Positions 1-8,677 of a stretch of 16,609 nt of DNA are shown here, in pieces. Made by a program: the position numbers and the translations under genes. The stretch is taken from the NCBI GenBank assembly GCA_000697335.1, contig JNEM01016025.1:1-16609 (forward strand), in the 5' to 3' direction. The stretch is from Conidiobolus incongruus B7586. Lineage: Eukaryota > Entomophthoromycota > Entomophthoromycetes > Entomophthorales > Conidiobolaceae. The notes beneath the pieces are model-generated. The model worked only from the letters and a program-made list of their open reading frames with translations, made no database searches and was not told the origin of the DNA. How positions within the stretch are numbered: position 1 is the stretch's first letter; every line of letters begins with the position of its first letter.

Positions 1-450
1 CAAGTAAATAAAGAGATAAGATAAAGCAAGCAGATATGATTGACATGTCATGATGATGATAAAGTGATCTGATCCATGACAGAATTTGAAATATTTTTAC
101 AGAGATGGCAATAGATTTGAAAGTATTCAAAGTTGGAAATTTCAAGTTCAAGCTTGGAATATTGAAAATATTAGATATTGAATATTATCCTAAATGTCTG
201 ATTCTGAATATAACCCAATTACTAAATGATTAAAATGGTGGGAGTTAGAAATGTGGTTTAATGGTTTTTGACTCATAGAATTATCAATAATTGACCTTCT
301 TGATATTAGATTGTCTGATCAAAAATTAGTTCAAACAAGGTTACAATTGGGTGTTGTAGTCTACCATTGAGAGTATTTGAAGAATTGGAATATGGTAACC
401 CAGAAAATGAGAGTATTCAAAATTGGGAGATTTAGAAAAGATAAAAACAA
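1..450 (-). pseudogene. Possible decayed leucine-rich-repeat gene fragment at the window edge
   Basis: On the minus strand, the frame running from 184 to the window edge is open for 61 codons and contains LRR-like text (SNIFNIPSLNLKFPTLNTF), similar in style to the LRR gene at 8678-10027. Two related nucleotide stretches lie further right at about 369-395 and 410-436. On the plus strand all three start like gagagtattcaaaattggga, with changes. In the minus sense they give short phrases such as SKSPNFEYS. Stops separate the pieces and no start codon or splice pattern joins them. The most likely reading is an eroded LRR paralogue that continues outside the window. It could also be chance similarity in AT-rich DNA, since phenylalanine, leucine, asparagine and isoleucine codons are all AT-rich. 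Confidence 0.2.
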
Positions 451-2011
451 TCAATTAATTAATTAAAATTAACAGACTCTCTTGTCTGATAGTGTTACAC
501 GTTGTCTTTATTAACCACATATAATTATTTGGTAGCGTGGATTCATTTTCATAAATATTATATTACTCAATAATATATTGATACGTTCCAGATCTAAAAT
601 TCCAACATTTATCAAACTCCTCAAAATGGTGGTGAACACACTCAAGGTAAAATTTAACATAATATAAATATTTTAAATTTTAAAAATTTGATAAATTTTG
701 AAAACCTCAAACAATTCTAAAACTATAAAAAATATTTATAAACACTTAATATTAAAAAATACTCTGAGAATAGATTCACGACGGAATCTGTGTTCGTATG
801 GAAAATGGTGTTATTTATAACATTATTTTAAATTTTAGAAAGTTTGATATTTTAATTGGGGTTGTATATGGAGATTGGTTTGACACATTTCGAACTTTTG
901 GGGAGTCAAAAGGTACTAGTTAATGTCTGTCGGGATCCAGGTTATGTTCCAATCTACACTGGAATTATGTTAAATTGAATTTAATTACAAAACTTGAGGT
1001 GACATTATATTCACGCTTTTAATATCAATTATTACATCATTATGAAATATATGATAACATTAAAATTAAATTTTCAATTTAATTTTATCTAATTAATAGT
1101 AAAAATTCTATAGAAAAGTAATTTATTATGATTTCAAATGGTTATTAAAAAGTTGCATTATATCAATAATAACTGTATAAAATAGGAAAGTAAATGAGCA
1201 ACTATTGATTCAAAGGTAAACAATTTCAAACCAATTTCAATTAATCTAATATTCAATCAAATAATATTATTCAAGTGTATTGATATCATTATATTACTAT
1301 ATCAATTATATAAATCGATTATATATTTTTAAAACATGCCATTAAATAAATAAATTATCTTTCATTATTGAAAATACCATTGCAATTTAATACCATAGAT
1401 GCAATCATCCGTTCACGATTCGAAATACTTAAATTGGTTCAATGTTTAAATTTGATACTACGATCATGTTAAAATTTGAATAAAGTCACAAATTATGCCA
1501 ATGCCAAAACTTGGTAAGATTTGATAATCCATATGGTAATCAAAATTGTAATTAATAAAATACAATCAAATATTATAAGCTTTAATATACTGAAAATACA
1601 AAATATGATTCAACAAAAACAGTTATGAAATTATAAATTCAATAATATGTTCTATTATCTGAATATAGATTTGGTAATTTTAATAATCTAAAATATTTGA
1701 AACATTCAATCTCAATTTACTTGAAATAAAGGACATACCACTAAAGGAATCAAACATTGTGCAGATATTTGAATATATATTATAATACTATTAATTATAT
1801 TATTAATAATACTTCGGAATTTATATAATTAAATAAATCCAATTAAAAATGCCAATTTCTCAATTAATAAATCATCACTAATTAACTTAATGCGATTGTC
1901 ATAATTAAAAATGCAATCATCAATATCAAATTAGTTACAATTCAATTAAAAACAAGCTGGAGTTCAATGTTAAGATAATCCACTAGTGATTAATGACACA
2001 ACACCTTAGGA

Positions 2012-2065
2012 ATTGGGGTGACGTTGAGATTGGAAACGATCTCAAAACAATTTGGATTGGGGTGA
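2012..2065 (+). promoter_or_regulatory. Direct repeat of attggggtga, candidate upstream activating site
   Basis: The 10-mer attggggtga occurs exactly at 2012-2021 and again at 2056-2065, a spacing of 44 bases. Between the copies lies an imperfect inverted pair, gagat (2026-2030) and atctc (2039-2043). Such G-rich words are rare in this AT-rich background. The position, about 115-170 bases before the start codon, suits a fungal upstream activating sequence. No factor can be named, and the role is inferred. Confidence 0.25.
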
Positions 2066-2115
2066 GATTAACGCAATCAATACCGGAGATTATTTCTATA
2101 ATCGATAGGTTTTGA

Positions 2116-2121
2116 TATAAA
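2116..2121 (+). promoter_or_regulatory. TATA-like box before the repeat-protein gene
   Basis: A TATAAA word lies about 60 bases upstream of the ATG at 2180, in a locally GC-richer stretch. Position and sequence fit a core promoter. TATAAA is common by chance in this AT-rich DNA, so the call is weak. Confidence 0.3.
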
Positions 2122-2179
2122 TTGTACTCGGAGGGAGTGTGCTAGGGGCATTGTATTACATTGATTTTAGCATAACAAA

Positions 2180-4675
2180 ATGGTTCCTAAATCTCAAGTC
2201 ATTTCGCTGTTACTCGTTGCTCTCATAGAAGGTACGCAGTTCGATATTGATCAATTCAAGCCAGCGGCTGCCCCGCGTCCCGGATTGTTGGCACCTTTGG
2301 CTATTCTTCCGTCTAGTGGTGTATTTAACCCCAATTCACAAAGAATTTCGAAAGGTGAAGATGGCTCAAACTCTGAAAATGTGTTTACTGGAGAATTTCT
2401 CGATGATATGATCGAGAAGGATGATGTAGAAAAGCCCCAAATTCCTATAGCTTCCCCACCAGTTCAAGTTCCTATTCAAAGTTTAAGTGCTCCAACGGAT
2501 ATTAGAACAAAGATGATGAATCACTTCCTCAGTAAGATCAGGAGGAGATCGCTATCAACAATGAGATCACGGAGACAGTACTATGGCAGCTATCCAATCC
2601 ATAGATACCCTTACAATTATTACTCAAACAAGCGTTACGTTCATCCCTGGTACTATAACGATCGAAGCGACGATACAAACTATTACCGCAAGGATCCTGG
2701 TTACTCTAGCGAAAAAGTGGACGATTGGAGAGTTAACTATGATGGCGAGCCATGTCCAGACAAATATCATCACAAATACATGACAGAGGTGGATTCCAAC
2801 GATAATGGCAATAATTATGGAGGGTATAAGGAATATGGAATGACGGACAATTACAGGACGAAAACTTATGGCGAATCACACTATTTTGACAAAGTTGACG
2901 ATTATGAAGATAATAACAATTATGCTGTTGAAAGTTATAAGGATGATATTGATGATTATTCGGGTACAGGTCCTTACAAGGGAAAAAAATATGGTAAAGA
3001 AGGCTATAATTCAGACTACTCAAGTGTTGATGATAACGACTCTTATGATGATGTAGATGATTATAGCGATAGGCCTTACAAGCCCACGAAATACTCAGAC
3101 TTCTACGAGAAGGTCCACTACTCATCCGTGAAGCCCTTTAATTCCAAAATTTATGTGAAACCTTACAAGAGTGAAGGATATTCAGATTCTTACGCGGAGG
3201 TTGATAGTGATGTTGGCAGTGACAGTTCCAAGCCATTATACACAGATGTTGATGACTACACAGACTTTGGTGATTATAAATCTAAACAAAAATACAGCGA
3301 CAAAGAGGATTATGAAGATGTTGAAGATGATGATTATGAATCAAAGTCATCTTATTCTGATGTTGATGACTACCAATCAGGGACCAAATACAGTGATAAA
3401 GATGCTGATACACAATCGGATGTTGATAATGATAAATCTAAAGGATCATTTTCTGAAGTTGATGATTACGAATCGAAGCCTACCTACTCTTCCGATGTTG
3501 ATGCCTATAGCAATGTTGACGAGTACAGATCTAAGCCCGCCTATAGTGACAAAGATGATTCTAAAGAAGTTGATGACTACTCTTCAGAGAAGCAATATAA
3601 AGGCAAGAAATACTCTGATGTTGATGATGAGAAAGTAGATGACTATACATCCGTTCTATCCTATCTAAGTGATGATGTTGATGATTATAAATCTAAGCCT
3701 ATCTACTCCGATATGGATGATGATAGCTATAAGCCAAAGTCTACCTACAACGATAAGGATGACTATGAAGATGAGGAGGAGGATGTCAAGGACTACTCCG
3801 ATGAATCTTATAATAATAAGAAATATTCCAGATCTAAAGTTAATGAAGATAATGAGGTAGAAGACTATAAATCTAAGCCTAATTACATCGACAAGGATAA
3901 TGAAGACACTGATGTTGATGCCTACAAATCTAAACCTAGTTATTCAGATGAAGATGCCGATAATTACAACTCGAAACCATCTTATTCAGATATAGATGCT
4001 GATACCGAAGCTGAAGATTTTGAATCCAAGCCCACCTACAAAGTCAAAGACGATAACAACGAAGAAGCAGACGACAATTCATCCGAAAAACCTTATAAGC
4101 GCAAGAAATACGCCTCTAAGTATGATGACGAAGATGGTGACAATGTTGATGATTATAAATCAAAGCCATCATATTCAGACGTAGATGATGACAATGATGT
4201 CGATGACTATAATTCCGAGACTGCCTACAAACATCAAGATAATAATAGTGAAGATGTTGACGACTACTCATCTGCCAATCCTAGCAGAAACAAAAAATAT
4301 TCGAGTACTAAATACGAAGAAGTAGATGACGACAATGATGTTGAAAATTACGATTCTAAGGGCAAATATAAAGACAAGGATGATGATGAGACTGATATTG
4401 ATGACTACAAATCCAAACTATCATACTCTGAAAATGTCGATAGCTACAGATCAAAGCCATCATATTTAGCTGGAGATGATTATGGAGATGATTGTGGATC
4501 TAACGACTATGAAAGGGATAATGAAGTTGACGCTTTCTATGTCAAATCGTTTGACGGCACGGCAGAGGGAGATAGCACTGAAGATACTAATGAAAATGTA
4601 TTAGTAGTCGTCATTCAAAGTTCAGAAGGAGAGTCCGATATAAAGGACTTGCTGAGCGAAAATGATGAAGAATGA
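2180..4675 (+). CDS. Secreted acidic Asp/Tyr/Ser/Lys repeat protein with candidate Kex2 processing sites
   Basis: This is a single-exon gene for 831 residues, family not recognised. Residues 7-16 (VISLLLVALI) are a hydrophobic core after a lysine, so a signal peptide is likely and the protein probably enters the secretory pathway. Residues 20-118 are Pro/Ala-rich, then acidic. Residues 119-152 hold a basic cluster (RRR 121-123, R-S-R-R 129-132, KR 151-152) matching Kex2/furin-type cleavage sites and bracketing a Tyr-rich segment. About 236-763 is an imperfect repeat array built on VDDYKSKPSYSDVDDD-like units, very acidic and probably disordered. Only two cysteines are present, C192 and C772, on either side of the array. 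The tail (804-831) has a short hydrophobic patch, NVLVVVIQ, but no GPI-type hydrophobic end. G+C is far above the surroundings. It could be a wall, mucilage or adhesive protein, a metal-binding protein or a peptide precursor; none is proven. It converges with the kinase gene at 4855. Confidence 0.85.
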   Translation: MVPKSQVISLLLVALIEGTQFDIDQFKPAAAPRPGLLAPLAILPSSGVFNPNSQRISKGEDGSNSENVFTGEFLDDMIEKDDVEKPQIPIASPPVQVPIQSLSAPTDIRTKMMNHFLSKIRRRSLSTMRSRRQYYGSYPIHRYPYNYYSNKRYVHPWYYNDRSDDTNYYRKDPGYSSEKVDDWRVNYDGEPCPDKYHHKYMTEVDSNDNGNNYGGYKEYGMTDNYRTKTYGESHYFDKVDDYEDNNNYAVESYKDDIDDYSGTGPYKGKKYGKEGYNSDYSSVDDNDSYDDVDDYSDRPYKPTKYSDFYEKVHYSSVKPFNSKIYVKPYKSEGYSDSYAEVDSDVGSDSSKPLYTDVDDYTDFGDYKSKQKYSDKEDYEDVEDDDYESKSSYSDVDDYQSGTKYSDKDADTQSDVDNDKSKGSFSEVDDYESKPTYSSDVDAYSNVDEYRSKPAYSDKDDSKEVDDYSSEKQYKGKKYSDVDDEKVDDYTSVLSYLSDDVDDYKSKPIYSDMDDDSYKPKSTYNDKDDYEDEEEDVKDYSDESYNNKKYSRSKVNEDNEVEDYKSKPNYIDKDNEDTDVDAYKSKPSYSDEDADNYNSKPSYSDIDADTEAEDFESKPTYKVKDDNNEEADDNSSEKPYKRKKYASKYDDEDGDNVDDYKSKPSYSDVDDDNDVDDYNSETAYKHQDNNSEDVDDYSSANPSRNKKYSSTKYEEVDDDNDVENYDSKGKYKDKDDDETDIDDYKSKLSYSENVDSYRSKPSYLAGDDYGDDCGSNDYERDNEVDAFYVKSFDGTAEGDSTEDTNENVLVVVIQSSEGESDIKDLLSENDEE
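2885..4468 (+). repeat. Degenerate in-frame repeat array encoding VDDY-KSKP-YSD units
   Basis: The DNA repeats gatgttgatgattataaat-like words in frame. At protein level the recurring parts are (D/E)VDDY, (K/E/R)SKP(S/T/A/I)Y and SD(V/K)DD, at irregular spacing of roughly 15-30 residues. Copies differ at many synonymous sites and in length. The array is therefore old or under selection for composition rather than freshly duplicated. A second layer is visible: five KKY boxes at residues 269-271, 476-478, 547-549, 642-644 and 705-707, several preceded by SSE-x-x-Y-K. Confidence 0.85.
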
Positions 4676-4808
4676 TAAATTTCATTGTACACTTAGTTGG
4701 TCAATCAATTTTATTAACTCATATTATATCAACCCTTTTAAAAACTATATATTTGCATATTACCATATTATATACTGAAATTTTAACCAATTTATCATTT
4801 TTAAAATC

Positions 4809-4824
4809 AATAAACAATTTTATT
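4809..4824. terminator. Back-to-back polyadenylation signals of two convergent genes
   Basis: AATAAA is present on the plus strand at 4809-4814, 134 bases past the stop of the repeat-protein gene. AATAAA is also present on the minus strand at 4824-4819, about 31 bases past the stop of the kinase gene. The two genes share a 179-base convergent spacer, so their mRNA 3' ends may overlap. In this base composition AATAAA is frequent, so position is the main support. Confidence 0.35.
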
Positions 4825-4854
4825 AAAATCCAAGATTCGTTCATAAAACTTTTA

Positions 4855-6111
4855 CTAAAGTTTATTTTTCTTAACTAAATCCAATTCTGCCAATTCCAAA
4901 TACTTTAAGGCCAATTCTGCCAATGGCAGAGTTTGTTTAGCGTAAAATTTCGCATTCGCTGAACTAGCTTGACCAAGAGCTACGCGCGCGGCAATTCCTT
5001 GGAAAATGACGGCATACTTGAACAGTGTAAATGGGATACAAGCTTTCCAGTTGGGAATGGGGTAAGTACGATTAGTTAGCTGGCAATAGTATTGGATGAG
5101 TTTTTCAACAAAATTTGGTGGAAATCCATTCTTCGCAAGATCAATTCCATTTTTATCCTTTGGTAAATAGAACCAGAGGAGGAGGGTGGATAGGTCATAT
5201 AGAGGATGGCCAATAGTAGATAGCTCCCAGTCCAAAATTCCAATCACTCTACATTCAGTTGGATGGAAAATTATATTATCTAATTTGTAATCCCCATGAG
5301 TAATTGACACTTCATCCTTAAGATGAAATTTAGAAAAAATTTTGGGGATTTCATCGAGTTTAGGTAGACTTGGAACAGGTTGGTTTCCTTCCTTATCAGT
5401 AATTTGAGCTTGAAATTGTGAGATCTGAGTCAGTACTTTAAACTGTCTTGGGTAGAAATTTCCATTGGGACCATAATCCCTCAATCCAATATCTTTAAAT
5501 GGCGCTTTATGGAGTTCACTTAATGCACGTACTGACTCACGCCAATAATCAGGTCTCTGTGAAACTGGAATACTAGGTAAATTCATATCTGATAAAATTC
5601 TACCTTCTAAAAATTCCATAACCTTAAAATAGATTAAATTATCTTGAAGAGAGAATGAACTATTTTACTTACATAAAATGGAGTACCGACAATAGCTTCA
5701 TTTTCACAAAGATGATATACTTTAGGAACAGGAACTTTAGTTCCTTCCTGCAGTGCCTTTAATATACGATATTCACGTTCAACAGCGTGAGCCTTCTTGG
5801 AAATTAATTTACCTGGAGGTTTTTTACGGACTACTAATTTTTGATCTCTAAATTTGGATTAAAGTGACTGTTTTAAAATAAAATAGATAAATTACTTTGC
5901 ACTGGTAATCAAATAAGTAGGGTTACTTTGGCCCAGGTTAAACTGAGTTAGAGTAATGGGTAAATCGATATTTTTTATTTCTTTCGTCAGATAATTTTTT
6001 AAATTTTCTTCGTTGATTTGATTTCTATCGATATTTTAATAAATGATATATTGAATATTGGTGTGATTACCTCACTTTAGATGTTGATTGACCATTGATA
6101 TTTGAATTCAT
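4855..6111 (-). CDS. ACAD10/ACAD11-type phosphotransferase (APH fold), 4 exons
   Basis: Exons 6111-6071, 6024-5896, 5847-5673 and 5622-4855 give 370 residues; the GT-AG introns are 46, 48 and 50 nt. An in-frame TAA lies two codons before the ATG. Motifs in order: GQSNPTY at 45-51 (family nucleotide-loop region), VVRKKP at 62-67 with the likely ATP-binding lysine K65, EREYRI with E82, VMEFLEGRI at 116-124, the Brenner motif HGDYKLDN at 224-231 (catalytic D226, metal ligand N231) and [12 protein letters not shown] from 244, with metal-binding D246. This is the stand-alone version of the kinase domain fused to an acyl-CoA dehydrogenase in animal ACAD10/11. In those proteins it phosphorylates 4-hydroxyacyl-CoA for later removal of the hydroxyl. 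The same substrate here is inference. All catalytic residues are present. The C-terminus is KKNKL, resembling a weak peroxisomal PTS1. It lies 303 bases downstream of the acyltransferase gene on the same strand. Confidence 0.93.
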
Positions 6112-6414
6112 TATTTATTTTGGTGATTAATGAATCAGGTAACGTCAAGGAAATATAAATGAAAGAGTTAATACCACTGATTTAATTTTCATTTATCATA
6201 TGCAAATTGATTTTTGTAATTAGGGTTTGGTTAAAGCGAAAATAAGCAATATAATTTCGCTAAAATTTAATTTTTATATATTTTATTATCAGCTGATCTT
6301 TTATTAATAATTTAATCCTTTCTATGAAAGAAGATAACTAGTTATGAATTATATGCCATAATAAATATAAATTGGCTAATTTGATTTTGATGAATATATT
6401 CAATTCAAAATATT
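6112..6414 (-). promoter_or_regulatory. Spacer between acyltransferase and kinase genes
   Basis: This 303-base AT-rich stretch must hold the 3' end of the acyltransferase gene and the promoter of the kinase gene, as both lie on the minus strand. It contains a 10-base perfect palindrome, atcagctgat (6287-6296), with a CAGCTG core of the kind bound by some bHLH factors. It also has an AATAAA word on the minus strand at 6305-6300. I see no open frame or RNA gene. The element assignments rest on sequence words only. Confidence 0.3.
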
Positions 6415-7783
6415 TTAAACTGATTTTGAAGGTAACTGAATTTTGAGATGATCAGGAACTGGAGGATGATCATGATCAGGGTTCTTACAAAACTGAGCGA
6501 GAATCTGATCTTTTTCAACATATAAGTTGATGAGGAATTGCATAAGCTCAGGATCAGATTCGGGTAAATCCTTCAGAGCGAATTTGCGAACGTGAATATG
6601 GAAGCGGTAGTCGTTCTTGATATTCTGGCTATGAACTTTGACGATGCTTGGAGCTGGTGTGAGCTCACCACGAGAGTTAAGATATAAGATAGTAAGATCA
6701 TATAAATATTTGACATGGGTATCTCTGAACTTATTGATGCAAGTCATAATACCTTTAGTTCTGGGGAATAATACATGTTGTAAAATGGGATATCCTCTTT
6801 CAGTACAGAAAGCCTGACTCTAGATTACAATTATTAATTTTAGCTAAAAAGGAACGCAAATCTATTACCTCAAGCAATTTAGTGGGATTCAGTCTTGTTC
6901 CTTCAATAAAATTGACTATCAAAATTGGCAAATCGTACTTTTTGATTCTTTCAACGGAGCTATCGATTAATTTGGAATCCTAATGCCTTTTATCAGTTAT
7001 AAAATATATTAGAATTAGATATATTGAGGCTACCTTGATCCAGTTTCTCTTGATCATTAAGAATCCAGCAAGCTAAAATTTGTGTTAAATGTTTTTAAAG
7101 AAAAAGTATTTAGACATATGTAAACTTACATACATACCGGTACCAAAAAATGGAACCTAAATTATAAATTATTAAAATTACAAATATTTCTAAGAATTTA
7201 AACCTTACCCATTTGATACTTTCCTTTACAAAATACTAAAAGCTTGATTAGATATATTCTATGAAAATATTTAACTAATACTTACTCTAACGTATGCTAA
7301 CATATTAACATTTTTAGCAACGGATTGGGCTAAATAAAAATCGACCCAAGAGTTGTGGTTTGGTATAATTAAAGCACTGTCACCTTCTTCGACAGAGTCA
7401 CCAGAAAATGTAATTTGAGCTTCTGAACACTCCTATATAGTGTTGCTATATATCATATTTTTGAAGCTATATTCTAAATAAAATATTTACCTCTAAAAAC
7501 CACTAAAAACACAATTGATCAGAAATAAATTAATTTAAATTAAACATAAAGTAACTTACGTGCATCACATCCCAAACTTTCTTAACTAACCAAGAGTTCA
7601 ACTCGTAAGCTAAACGAGGTTTAATCCACCAGAGTGGTACTGTAAATAATTGGAGACCGCTGTAAAACCCGGCAGCACTAATATTTTGTTAGCATTTGTA
7701 ATATTTAATTATTCAAAAACCTACCCGAAGATACCAAATAATGAAATAGTACCATAGATGAATTTAGAAATTTGATTAGGCAT
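6415..7783 (-). CDS. PlsC-family lysophospholipid/1-acylglycerol-3-phosphate acyltransferase, 9 exons
   Basis: Exons: 7783-7725, 7677-7560, 7502-7491, 7432-7286, 7235-7209, 7156-7130, 7072-7034, 6979-6869 and 6819-6415; 314 residues. Introns are 47, 57, 58, 50, 52, 57, 54 and 49 nt, all GT-AG. The N-terminus (about 8-38) is hydrophobic and probably a membrane anchor. The catalytic motif NHNSWVDF has H89 and D94 (HX4D). A second block, GTGMYLAGFLMIKRNW, follows at 126-141, then FIEGTRLNP at 167-175 (the EGTR acceptor-binding motif). The C-terminal part, from about 213 (YDLTILYL) to 300, matches the C-terminal domain seen in AGPAT3/4/5 and LCLAT1 relatives. It transfers an acyl chain from acyl-CoA to a lysophospholipid, probably at the ER. 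The exact acceptor (lysophosphatidic acid, lysophosphatidylinositol or other) cannot be read from sequence. All motifs are intact. Exon 3 is a 12-nt microexon coding WFLE. Confidence 0.92.
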
Positions 7784-8677
7784 TGAAACAATTAATATTG
7801 ATCTATGAATCAGTTGACTTTTCAAATTTTAAAAGTTTTTGATAGTTGATTTTATTATATATGTGAGGTATTTCAGTAAGTTGAAGAAAATTGTAATCAG
7901 ATCAGGTTTTCTAAATGAATCAATTGGGAAAATAGATTTGTTTGGGTTGAGAATGATTTCATTTTATATGATATATTAAGGGTTCAAATTTTTTGATTTT
8001 CAATATAAATTATGAATTTATAATGATATTAGTTTGGAAATATTTATTAATATCAATATATATATTAGCTAGGGATTGAATCCAAAAAAATATTACTCAA
8101 GCGATATTTCAGTATTGAAATATGAAATTAAATAAATCATTTAGTTTTGCTCATTAAAATCATCACCTTTTCGTTATCAAATAATTCTAAAATTTGAAAA
8201 TCAAAATTTAAAGTGGATTATAATGGTTAAATAAATACTTTTAAAAATCATATATATCAATAGTAATATATTTTAAGTATTTTTGGGTTTATTTGTATAT
8301 TCTAGAAAATTTTTAGTTGAATAAATATTTATATTCAATATTATTCCAATTAGTATTTCGGAAAATAAAATATTTGCAAGATAATTTGAATAAATTGTTT
8401 TTGGGATCAAGTATTTGAAATTTATTTTAAATAGTTTAAGTATTTTTCACATAATATATATAATGGATAATATATCTGTACAATTGATTGAATATCATTA
8501 TAATCCTCAATACTATCTATTATAAATTTGTTTTAATATGCCCTTTTTTTGAACTATTATCCTTGTACAAAAAATTAAAAAAATATTTCAAAATCAGAGA
8601 AAAAATCCCATAATTGTTATTTTAGAAAATGAGTATAAATATTGGTAACTTGGCCTTATGAAATTCCAATAAAGCTG
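7784..8677. other. Divergent intergenic region between acyltransferase and LRR genes
   Basis: AT-rich, with no frame that reads as a gene. It must carry both promoters, because the acyltransferase runs left and the LRR gene runs right. A short frame at 8629-8661 (ATG AGT ATA, then a stop) overlaps the start of the LRR frame in a different phase and could act as an upstream ORF. No repeat or RNA gene was recognised. Confidence 0.4.

Larger units (their letters stand above)
451..2179. other. Gene-free AT-rich stretch upstream of the repeat-protein gene
   Basis: No open frame here is long or patterned enough to call a gene. A start-like phrase (MVVNTLK followed by gtaaaa) occurs at 625-645, but no downstream exon continues it in phase. 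The interval 840-980 is visibly richer in G+C than its flanks and contains a 36-codon open frame (868-978, plus strand) with no recognisable motif. From about 980 to 1990 the sequence is AT-rich with many short A and T runs. The last 170 bases before the next gene again rise in G+C and contain direct repeats and a TATA-like box, so they probably form its promoter. Confidence 0.5.

Noticed and set aside
625-840. Possible first exon MVVNTLK followed by gtaaaa and a long intron
   Set aside because: The phase-0 join to the acceptor near 839 meets a stop after two codons, and the intron would be about four times longer than the others.
2733-3125. Minus-strand 130-codon open frame
   Set aside because: It lies opposite the acidic repeat gene. 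Its His/Tyr/Ser-rich text is what the complement of Asp/Tyr codons gives, and it has no signal or motif of its own.
2583-4184. Several plus-strand open frames of 62-155 codons inside the repeat gene
   Set aside because: All are alternative-frame shadows; their Met/Ile/Leu/Thr-rich text follows from reading gat-gat-tat words out of phase.
4672-4878. 68-codon plus-strand frame after the repeat gene
   Set aside because: It is AT-rich hydrophobic text in the convergent spacer, overlaps both gene ends and has no recognisable feature.
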